NCBI GenBank assembly: GCA_937946835.1
Contig: CALFAV010000024.1
Coordinates: forward strand, 1-49,276
DNA: 49,276 bases
Reading direction: 5' to 3'
From: an uncultured Verrucomicrobiae bacterium
GTDB lineage: Bacteria; Verrucomicrobiota; Verrucomicrobiia; Limisphaerales; J093
Part shown: positions 27,253-34,541 of the stretch, piece by piece
How the letters are laid out: every line of letters starts with the position of its first letter
Numbering within the stretch: the first letter of the stretch is position 1
Notes under the pieces: model-generated
Databases searched by the model: none
What the model saw: only the letters and a program-made list of their open reading frames with translations
What the model was told of the DNA's origin: nothing
Translations under genes and position numbers: made by a program

Positions 27253-29043
27253 ATGAATCCGGAACTGCTTGCCAGAGCCAAGTCCCTCGGGTTTTCCGAT
27301 CGCCAGATCGCCCACCTGACCGGGCAGACCGAGGCGGGGGTGCGCGCCCGGCGCAAACAACTCGGCCTGGTGCCCGGCTATCGGTTGGTGGACACCTGCG
27401 CCGCGGAGTTTGAGGCCTACACCCCGTACTACTACTCGAGCTACGACCGGGGCGACGACGAGGTGCGGCCTTCCGCGCACCGCAAGGTGATGATCCTGGG
27501 CGGCGGCCCCAACCGCATCGGCCAGGGCATCGAATTTGACTACTGTTGCGTGCACGCGGCCTTCGCGCTCAAGGAGGAGGGCTTCGAGACGATCATGGTC
27601 AACTCCAACCCCGAGACCGTCTCGACCGACTACGACACCAGCGACCGCCTGTACTTCGAGCCGCTGACCCTCGAGGACGTGCTCAACATCTACGAGCGGG
27701 AGCGCTGCTGGGGTGCCATTGCCCAGTTCGGCGGCCAGACCCCCTTGAACCTCGCCCTGGGCCTCCAGGCCAACGGCGTCAACATCCTGGGCACCACCCC
27801 GCAGAGCATCGAGATTGCCGAGGACCGCGAACTGTTCGCGGCCATGCTGCGCAGGCTGAACATCCCCCAGCCGCCCAACGGCATCGCCACCAACGAGGAC
27901 GAAGCCCTGGCCGTGGCGCGCCAACTGGGGTACCCCGTGCTGGTGCGGCCCTCGTTCGTGCTGGGCGGCCGGGCCATGCAGATCGTTTTTTCCGATGCCG
28001 AGCTGCGCCACTACATGCGCTACGCGGTCGAGGCCTCGCCCGAACGCCCCGTGCTGGTGGACAAATTCCTCGAAGACGCCACCGAGGTGGACGTGGACTG
28101 CATCGCCGACGTCGGCCGGTTCGACGACCCGGCGCAGGGCACCATCGTCATCGGCGGCCTCCTCGAGCACATCGAGTTCGCCGGCGTGCATTCGGGCGAT
28201 GCCGCGATGGTGCTGCCGCCGCACACGCTCACGCCCGCCGCCATCCAAACCATCCGCGAATACACCCACGCCATGGCCCGCGAACTGCGGGTGGTCGGCC
28301 TCATGAACGTCCAGTACGCGGTCAAGGACGCGACCGTGTATGTGCTCGAGGTCAATCCCCGCGCCTCGCGCACCGTGCCCTTTGTCAGCAAGGCCATCGG
28401 CGTGCCCCTGGCCAAGCTGGCCGCCAAGGTTATGGCCGGCAAAACCCTGGGCGAACTGGGCTTCACCCGGGAAATCTGGCCCGATTACTGGGCCGTAAAG
28501 GAATCGGTCTTCCCCTTCAACCGCTTCCCCGGTCAGGACATCCTCCTTTCCCCCGAAATGCGCTCCACCGGCGAGGTCATGGGCCTGGATGCCGACCTGG
28601 GCATCGCCTACGCCAAATCCCAGATGGCCGCCGGCAGCCCGCCGCCCCTGGAAGGCCGGGTGTTCGTGAGCGTGAGCGACGCCGACAAACCCAAGGTGGC
28701 CGAGATCGCCCGCTTGTACGTGGACCTGGGGTTCGAACTGGTGGCCACCGGCGGCACCGCCAGGGTGCTCGAGGAGGCCGGGCTGCGGGTGCGCCGCATC
28801 TTCAAACTCCAGGAGGGCCGGCCCCACGCGGTGGACCTGTTGATCAACCGCGAAATTCAACTGGTCATTAACACCCCCTCCGGCCAGGCCCCGCGCGCGG
28901 ACGAGGTCAAAATCCGCACCACGGCCGTGTACACCGGCACACCCATCATGACCACCCTCAGCGGCGCGCGGGCCCTGGCTCTGGGCATCGCCGCCCTCAA
29001 ACGCCAGGGCTACGGGGTCAAGACCCTCCAGGAGTACCACTGA
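27253..29043 (+). CDS. carB: Carbamoyl-phosphate synthase large subunit, C-terminal half (split CarB)
   Basis: A 596-aa protein that aligns with only the C-terminal half of CarB (full enzyme about 1,070 aa). It begins LLARAKSLGFSDRQIAHLTG, inside the oligomerisation domain, then has VDTCAAEFEAYTPYYYSSY, the carbamoyl-phosphate ATP-grasp domain (about 80-455; LGGGPNRIGQGIEFDY, YETIMVNSNPETVSTDYDTS-like segment, RPSFVLGGRAM, EVNPRASRTVPFVSKA), and the allosteric MGS-like domain (about 460-596; ELVATGGTARVL). The N-terminal carboxyphosphate half is absent: upstream is the FN3 gene. Active enzyme would require a separate N-terminal subunit elsewhere, as in some archaea and Aquifex. I chose ATG 27253; the frame is open to 27139 with unrelated sequence. 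Confidence 0.93.
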   Translation: MNPELLARAKSLGFSDRQIAHLTGQTEAGVRARRKQLGLVPGYRLVDTCAAEFEAYTPYYYSSYDRGDDEVRPSAHRKVMILGGGPNRIGQGIEFDYCCVHAAFALKEEGFETIMVNSNPETVSTDYDTSDRLYFEPLTLEDVLNIYERERCWGAIAQFGGQTPLNLALGLQANGVNILGTTPQSIEIAEDRELFAAMLRRLNIPQPPNGIATNEDEALAVARQLGYPVLVRPSFVLGGRAMQIVFSDAELRHYMRYAVEASPERPVLVDKFLEDATEVDVDCIADVGRFDDPAQGTIVIGGLLEHIEFAGVHSGDAAMVLPPHTLTPAAIQTIREYTHAMARELRVVGLMNVQYAVKDATVYVLEVNPRASRTVPFVSKAIGVPLAKLAAKVMAGKTLGELGFTREIWPDYWAVKESVFPFNRFPGQDILLSPEMRSTGEVMGLDADLGIAYAKSQMAAGSPPPLEGRVFVSVSDADKPKVAEIARLYVDLGFELVATGGTARVLEEAGLRVRRIFKLQEGRPHAVDLLINREIQLVINTPSGQAPRADEVKIRTTAVYTGTPIMTTLSGARALALGIAALKRQGYGVKTLQEYH

Positions 29044-29067
29044 ACGTCGCCCCGGCCCCGCCCCGGA

Positions 29068-29105
29068 CGGCGGCTGGGCCGGGCACCCGCGCGGCCCAGC
29101 CGCCG
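29068..29105. terminator. Strong hairpin between convergent carB and exporter genes
   Basis: A 14-bp perfect inverted repeat (29068-29081 with 29092-29105; arm core ggcggctgggccg) encloses a 10-base loop. It starts 25 bases after the carB stop and about 50 bases beyond the stop of the minus-strand exporter gene, so it could serve both transcripts. No run of T follows on either strand, so it is not a classic intrinsic terminator; it may block 3' exonucleases or act with Rho. Confidence 0.5.
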
Positions 29106-29154
29106 CGCCGGTCCGGTGGTCCGCTCGGAACTGCCTCCCCCCGGATTGCCGGAG

Positions 29155-31968
29155 TTACCGGAGAGAAACCGGCGTGGTTGCCGAGGTCTCGGCGCCGCGT
29201 CCGGCCGGGTGCCCCAAATGCCAGCCCCGCCGCTGGAGCAGGGTCAGGGCGGCGGGCAACACCACCACCGCGGCCACCAGGCAGGCCAGCGTGCCCAGGG
29301 ACATCACCAAACCCAGGCTGGCGATGCCGCGGTGTTGGGCGAGCATGAGGCTGCCGAAACCGGCCACGGTGGTCAGCGCCGAGAGCAACACCGCCTTGCC
29401 CGTGCTGCGACTGAAGATGGTGGGCCGGCCCTCTTCGGCGAAGCGGTGCAGGACCTGAATGCCGTTGGTCACGCCGATGCCCACCACCAGCGGCAGGGTC
29501 ATGATGTTGGCCGGATTGAAGGGCTGATTCACCCAGCCCAGACCGCCGGCCAGCCACACCATGCCCAGACCCACCGGCAGCAGGGCCAGCCCCAGCGCCA
29601 GCAGGCGGCGAAAGTGCAGCCACACCAGCCCCATCACGGCGGCCAGGGCGTACCAGGCGGCCTCGATGTAACTGTCCTTGAGCAAGGTCGTGTACTCGTA
29701 GAGTTGCACCGGCTCGCCGGTGACCTCGGGGTCCACCTGCCGCAGTTCGCGCACGAAAACTTCCTGGGGGACCCGCTCCCACACGTTCGAGCGGGGGTTG
29801 ACCTGGAGCAGGTAGCGGTCCCCGGATTTGCTGATGAACCGGTGGCGCAGCGGGGCGGGGATGTCCTCCGGGCGCAGCGGGGCGGTGTCATCCTGATTCT
29901 GAATGGCGCGGAGGGTTTCGTGCAGGTCGTGCAGGAGCGCGCGCTGAAAGGCGCCCAGTTTCTGCGCGGCGGCCTCCGGATCGGCCGCGGCCAGCGCCGC
30001 GTTCAAGCGGGCCACCGCGGCGCGCACCTCGCGCAGGGTCTCGCTCAGCGCCTCCTCCCCCCCGCGTTCGGAGAGACTGGCGCCCAGCCCCAGATAGGCC
30101 TGGAGCCGGCGCAAGGTGAGCCGCAGTTCGCCCAGGTTGACCGGTTCCGGGTCCACGTCGGGGCAGCTCAACCCGGCCACTTCGGCGCGAATCTGGCGGA
30201 CCAGGGCCAGGCGGTGGGTTTGGTCTTCGGTGAGGTGGTTCACCATCGAGTCCACGCCAGCCACCGAAGGCAGGGCCTCGAGCCGGCTTTGGAGCGCGCG
30301 CGCCTCCTCGAGTGACGCGGCGGTGACCACGCCGAAGATGACCGAACGGCCGGCGTGTTGAATGAGCTTGTGCTCGAACACGACCGCGGGCAGGCCGGCG
30401 GACTGGAGGTTGAGCAGGTTGTAGTCGAAGCGGACCCGGGGCAGGGCCACACCCGCCAGCACCGTGAGCAGGCCGGTCAGACCCAGCGTGAGGGCCGGCC
30501 GGTCCAGCCAGAGCCGCTCCAGGCGCGCGCGTGTCTCCGGCGGCGGGTGACGCGCGTGGTCGAGGAGGTTTTGCCGCCCGCGCAACAGCAACACCGGCAG
30601 CAGCGTCATCATGGGAATCAGGCACAGCAGCAGGCCGCCGCCGCAGATCAGGCCCATTTCCCGCACCCCCTTGAAGTCGGTGAACCCCATGGCCAGGAAC
30701 GCCCCCGCGGTGGTGAGGCAGCCGGTCAGAATGCCGCGACCGGTCTGGCTCAGGGCGAGGGTGATGGCCCGGAGTTCGCTCTGGCCCAGACGCAATTCCT
30801 CCTCGTAGCGGCTGACCAGGTGGATGCCGAAGTCAATGCCCAGGCCGATGAGGATGGGCAGGAAGGTGACCGTGAGAATGTTCAGGTGACCGATGGTGGC
30901 CGTGGCGTAGGCCAGCGTGTATGCCAGGCCCACCATCAGACAGGCCACGGCCTTGATGGGGCGGCCGGTCTCCTGGTAGCCGTAGATGAAGAGCAGGGCG
31001 CACAGGCCCAGGGCCACGAGGGAGGCCAGGAGATTGTCCCGACGCGCCTGGGCCATCTCGTCCACCTCGAGCACCGGGCCGCCGGTCAGGCCGGCGTTGA
31101 CGCCCGGCACTTCGGCGCGCGTTTGCTCCAGCAGCGTGCGCAGCCGCTGCACGGCCGCTTCATTGAGCCGCTCGTGGAGCGGGCGGGCGGTGACCAGGTA
31201 AATTCGGTTCGAGGCAAAGGTCAGGTACAGGGATTCCTCGGCCCGATCGCCCCCGCCGAAGAGGGCCGTGATGCCCGGCGAAGGCGGCGTGCCCGGCCGG
31301 CGCAGGGCATCGGCGGCCTGCTCGGCGATGCGGCCGAGGGCGGGCAGGGTTTCTTCCAGGACGGGGGCGGCGGCGTCCGGGTCGCGCGCCGCGCTGCGGA
31401 AGCCGGCGGTGACCGTTTGGAAGAGCGAGTTGAGGTTGGTGACGCGGGCGAAGTTGTCCAGCATCGGCCGGGCCTCCCGCAGGCGCTGGGCCATTTCCCG
31501 CAGGATGGTCTCGTTGGTGACAAACAGCAGGGCCTTCGGGCCCATCAGCTTCAGATCGCCCTTGTAAAAAATGTCCGTGAACAGGTTCGTCTCGGCCTCC
31601 AACCGCGCCCCCAGCCGCTCGACAAACTGGCGGTTCTTCTCGATGTCCTCGCTCTCGACCAGCACCACCAGCTCGTCCTGGGCGGCGAACTCGCGCCGGT
31701 AGCGGAGGTAGGCCTGGTGGTACTTCTTGTCCTCGCCCACCAGGTGGTTGCGGTTGGTGTCGAAGTCCAGCCGCCACACGGTGAACAGGATCGAGGCCAG
31801 AAACAGCAGCGCCTGCGGGTAAAAAAAGGCCCGCGGAAACCGGTACACCGCCCCGGCCAGAGCCGCCAGCGCGCGTGCCAGGCGGGAGGGACGTTCCGGG
31901 GGAGGAGCAACCGCGGGGGAGAAGGCCGAAGTGGCGGGCCGGACGCTGGTTTGCCCTGGGACGTCCAT
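29155..31968 (-). CDS. RND/MMPL-family exporter, HpnN-like
   Basis: A 937-aa inner-membrane transporter with 12 predicted TM helices in two sterol-sensing-like MMPL halves. After a short cytoplasmic start and TM1 (ALLFLASILFTVWRL, about 55-70) the motif DFDTNRNHLVGEDKKYHQ matches hopanoid-transport RND proteins (HpnN). Two periplasmic loops and two membrane bundles follow (LPILIGLGIDFGIHLVSRYE and LPLVVGIGVTNGIQVLHRF, the conserved gate-helix motifs). It likely moves lipids from the inner to the outer membrane. Its ATG shares one base with the yebC stop (TGATG), so the two are co-transcribed. Hopanoid biosynthesis genes are not in the window, so the cargo is uncertain. Confidence 0.87.
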   Translation of the reverse strand: MDVPGQTSVRPATSAFSPAVAPPPERPSRLARALAALAGAVYRFPRAFFYPQALLFLASILFTVWRLDFDTNRNHLVGEDKKYHQAYLRYRREFAAQDELVVLVESEDIEKNRQFVERLGARLEAETNLFTDIFYKGDLKLMGPKALLFVTNETILREMAQRLREARPMLDNFARVTNLNSLFQTVTAGFRSAARDPDAAAPVLEETLPALGRIAEQAADALRRPGTPPSPGITALFGGGDRAEESLYLTFASNRIYLVTARPLHERLNEAAVQRLRTLLEQTRAEVPGVNAGLTGGPVLEVDEMAQARRDNLLASLVALGLCALLFIYGYQETGRPIKAVACLMVGLAYTLAYATATIGHLNILTVTFLPILIGLGIDFGIHLVSRYEEELRLGQSELRAITLALSQTGRGILTGCLTTAGAFLAMGFTDFKGVREMGLICGGGLLLCLIPMMTLLPVLLLRGRQNLLDHARHPPPETRARLERLWLDRPALTLGLTGLLTVLAGVALPRVRFDYNLLNLQSAGLPAVVFEHKLIQHAGRSVIFGVVTAASLEEARALQSRLEALPSVAGVDSMVNHLTEDQTHRLALVRQIRAEVAGLSCPDVDPEPVNLGELRLTLRRLQAYLGLGASLSERGGEEALSETLREVRAAVARLNAALAAADPEAAAQKLGAFQRALLHDLHETLRAIQNQDDTAPLRPEDIPAPLRHRFISKSGDRYLLQVNPRSNVWERVPQEVFVRELRQVDPEVTGEPVQLYEYTTLLKDSYIEAAWYALAAVMGLVWLHFRRLLALGLALLPVGLGMVWLAGGLGWVNQPFNPANIMTLPLVVGIGVTNGIQVLHRFAEEGRPTIFSRSTGKAVLLSALTTVAGFGSLMLAQHRGIASLGLVMSLGTLACLVAAVVVLPAALTLLQRRGWHLGHPAGRGAETSATTPVSLR

Positions 31969-32705
31969 CAGGAGGTCTCGGCGGGAAACGCCGCGTTCGT
32001 GAACACTTCCTTCACGTCATCATGGTCCTCCAGCGCCTCGACCAGCTCATCCACCGCCGCCACCGTGGCGGGGTCGTTCACCGGGACCGGACTCAGGGGC
32101 AGGTAGGTCACCGCCGCGCTGGCCGGTTTGATCCCGGCCGCCTCGACGGCCCGATGGACCGCCTCGAACCGGGCCGGCTCGGTCAGGATTTCGTAACCCT
32201 CGGGCTCCGCCCGAAAATCCGCGGCACCCGCCTCGAGGGCGATTTCCATGAGCCGGTCCTCGTCCGCGGCGTCGCGGGTGACGATGATTTGCCCCTGGCG
32301 CTGGAACAGGCGGCTGACGGCGCCGACCGTGGCGATGGTGCCGCCGTGGCGGGTGAGGAGGCTGCGGACCTCGGCCGCGGTGCGGTTGCGGTTGTCGGTG
32401 CTCACCTCGATGAGCAACGCCACGCCGCCGGGGCCGAAGGCCTCGTAGATCAGGTCCTCATAGGTGCCGATTTCCCCGCCCCCGGTGCCCTTTTTGATGG
32501 CCCGCTCGATGTTGTCCGAGGGCATGTTGGCCGCGCGGCACTTGAGCAGGGCCAACCGCAGGCGCGGGTTTAGGTCGGGGTCGCCGCCGCCGAGTTTGGC
32601 GGCGATGGTGACCTCGCGGGAAAGCTTCGCGAACAGGCGCGCGCGCTTGGCGTCAATCGCGCCCTTGAAGTGCTTGACCTTTGCCCATTTGCTGTGTCCG
32701 GCCAT
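31968..32705 (-). CDS. yebC: YebC/PmpR family transcription/translation factor
   Basis: A 245-aa cytosolic protein opening with MAGHSKWAKVKHFKGAIDAK, the family hallmark, with LFAKLSREVTIAAKLGGGDP and NMPSDNIERAIKKGTG following; all three domains are present at normal length. YebC proteins are DNA- or ribosome-associated; some help ribosomes through proline runs. Start ATG 32705 is fixed by the family N-terminus. The stop overlaps the start of the HpnN-like gene. A promoter candidate lies at 32752-32779. Confidence 0.95.
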   Translation of the reverse strand: MAGHSKWAKVKHFKGAIDAKRARLFAKLSREVTIAAKLGGGDPDLNPRLRLALLKCRAANMPSDNIERAIKKGTGGGEIGTYEDLIYEAFGPGGVALLIEVSTDNRNRTAAEVRSLLTRHGGTIATVGAVSRLFQRQGQIIVTRDAADEDRLMEIALEAGAADFRAEPEGYEILTEPARFEAVHRAVEAAGIKPASAAVTYLPLSPVPVNDPATVAAVDELVEALEDHDDVKEVFTNAAFPAETS

Positions 32706-33142
32706 AACGCTGGGGGAACCGCCCGCCGCCGGTGGCCGCGGGCAGTGACCGAGCATACTCGGAAACCCGGGCCGGTAAAATCCAAAGATGGAACGGCACG
32801 CGGGAGCAGTGCCTCCGGTTCCCGGCAGGGCAACCGGTCTCCCCGGACCGGGACACCGCGTGGTCCTACCGGTGCGGGGAACCGCAGTGGTGAGGCCGGT
32901 GGGTCGCCGTTTCCGGAGCCGTGCCGCCCATGCCGGTTCGGCCCGCCCGGAGCCGTCCCCAACCGACAGGCGGAGAGCCACCCCGGCTCGGACGGGTGGG
33001 CGTTTCGCCGGTCAACCCCCGGGTTTCGGGCCGGGAACAACGGTCTCGTCACGGGTGGGGAAACTGGTTTTGGGCTTGCCCCGCCGCTGCTCGCTCCCAC
33101 TATTTCGGGGTGGTTCGGTGTTTCACGCACCGGGCAAGGGTT
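32706..33142. other. Intergenic region between yebC and tRNA-Ala
   Basis: 437 bases without a supported gene; a minus-strand frame runs through it and the tRNA but its translation is Arg/Pro-rich and unlike a protein. The left end carries the yebC promoter candidate. No obvious promoter for the tRNA is visible. Confidence 0.45.
32749..32779 (-). promoter_or_regulatory. Candidate yebC promoter with overlapping palindrome
   Basis: On the minus strand TTTACC (32774-32779, four of six of the -35) and TATGCT (32752-32757, four of six of the -10) are 16 bases apart, about 50 bases before the yebC ATG. A short palindrome, ccgag-cata-ctcgg (32749-32762), overlaps the -10 and could be an operator. 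By-eye evidence only. Confidence 0.38.
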
Positions 33143-33218
33143 GGGGTCGTAGCTCAGTTGGTAGAGCGTCTCGTTCGCAATGAGAAGGTCAGGGGTTCGA
33201 CTCCCCTCGACTCCACCA
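33143..33218 (+). tRNA. tRNA-Ala, anticodon CGC
   Basis: A 76-nt tRNA including an encoded CCA. The acceptor stem GGGGTCG (33143-33149) pairs with CGACTCC (33208-33214) and contains the G3:U70 pair that specifies alanine. The D arm is GCTC-AGTTGGTA-GAGC, the anticodon stem-loop TCTCG-TTCGCAA-TGAGA gives anticodon CGC (codon GCG), and the T arm is AGGGG-TTCGACT-CCCCT. All helices are well formed. Confidence 0.97.
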
Positions 33219-33434
33219 ACCCATTTCCCCGTTTTCCTCTCCGGGTTCGCACAGACCGTTTTTGCCATGGTGCAATGTCTGCGATCAGCCCCGCCGGGAC
33301 GTCGAGGGTTTTCCGCCGTGGGCCAACCCCACCGGACGGTGGTCGGACCGCAGCGCCTGACCGCGGTGCCTTCCAGGGCGTCTGGCTGGGAGCCGGGACT
33401 TGCCGTGGGGGTAAGTCGCCGGTAAGCTCCCGCC

Positions 33435-34457
33435 ATGATACGGCGAATGCCGGCTTTGGCCGCAGCCATTGGAGTGGCTTCCGGTGCAGGCTGGCCGGCT
33501 GACACCCTGGTGCTCAAGGATCAGGCGGCGGTCAGCGGGCGCGTCCTGGCGGAAAAAGCCGATCAGTATGTTGTGGATGTCGGCTACACCGTTCTCCTGA
33601 TCCCCAAGCGGGAAGTGGTGGAGGTGCGACGTGATGCCCCGGCGACGACCAACCCCGGCCCCACCGAACCGCAGGCACCGGAGCCCGGGACAGTGGGGGG
33701 GATCCCGGAAGCCGCCGCCGAGCCTGCCTCCCCGGCCCGGTTGTTTCGTACGGCGGGCGAGCGCACCCGGGAACGCGCGGTGCGGGAGTTGGTGGCTGAA
33801 GTGGGGGAGGCAGTGGTGCAAGTGCGCACGCCTTCCGGGTTGGGATCGGGCTTTTTCATCAGTCCGGAGGGGTACTTGATCACCAATTTTCACGTTATCG
33901 AGGGTGAAACCCAGATTTCGGTCGAGGTGTACCATCAGCGATCCGGACAATTGGAACGCCGCACCTACAAGCAGGTGCGGATCATCGCGATGAACAAGTT
34001 TCGGGACCTGGCGCTGTTGCGGGTGGAAGACCCCGGCGCGCCCGCCTTTGTGTCGGTACCGCTGGGCGACTCAGACACGCTGGCCGTGGGCGAGCGGGTG
34101 TTTGCCGTGGGCAGTCCGCTGGGGCTGGAGCGTACGGTCACCGAGGGCATCATCAGCACCAAGACCCGGGAAATGCAGGGAGATCTTTACCTGCAAACCA
34201 CCGCCCAGATCAACCCGGGCAACAGCGGCGGCCCGCTGTTCAACCTGCGCGGTGAAGTGGTCGGGGTGACCAACATGAAGATCAGCTTCGGCGAAGGCCT
34301 GGGATTCGCCATCCCGGTCAAAGCCGTCCGGGATTTCCTGGTCAATCGCGACGCCTTTGCCTACGACAACAACAACCCCAGCAGCGGCTACCGGTACCTC
34401 GAACCCCCGCGCAAACTGCGACGGGCGGCCGGGGACGTGGTCCCCGCGCCCCAGTAA
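33435..34457 (+). CDS. Trypsin-like (HtrA-type) serine protease with N-terminal LSm-like domain, no PDZ
   Basis: A 340-aa exported protease. A short signal (ALAAAIGVASGAGWPA) is followed by an LSm/SH3-like strand set (about 24-65, LVLKDQAAVSGRVLAEKADQ), a proline-rich linker (about 66-100) and an S1C protease domain. The catalytic triad is visible: His153 (TNFHVIE), Asp191 (FRDLALLRV), Ser264 (GNSGGPL). There is no PDZ domain after the protease, unlike DegP/DegS, so substrate recognition probably uses the N-terminal domain or the short tail. Start ATG 33435. Envelope quality control is the likely role. Confidence 0.9.
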   Translation: MIRRMPALAAAIGVASGAGWPADTLVLKDQAAVSGRVLAEKADQYVVDVGYTVLLIPKREVVEVRRDAPATTNPGPTEPQAPEPGTVGGIPEAAAEPASPARLFRTAGERTRERAVRELVAEVGEAVVQVRTPSGLGSGFFISPEGYLITNFHVIEGETQISVEVYHQRSGQLERRTYKQVRIIAMNKFRDLALLRVEDPGAPAFVSVPLGDSDTLAVGERVFAVGSPLGLERTVTEGIISTKTREMQGDLYLQTTAQINPGNSGGPLFNLRGEVVGVTNMKISFGEGLGFAIPVKAVRDFLVNRDAFAYDNNNPSSGYRYLEPPRKLRRAAGDVVPAPQ

Positions 34458-34541
34458 CCTCTGTCTCGACTGCCCCCGACCCCCTTGCGCCCGGCCTCTT
34501 GCACCAAGACCTCCGAGAACCCTCCATCCCCACCTCCCGTC

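Noticed and set aside
32570..33517. A 315-codon minus-strand frame spanning the start of yebC, the gap and tRNA-Ala
   Set aside because: It runs through a well-formed tRNA and overlaps yebC; the translation is Arg/Pro/Gly-rich and family-less.
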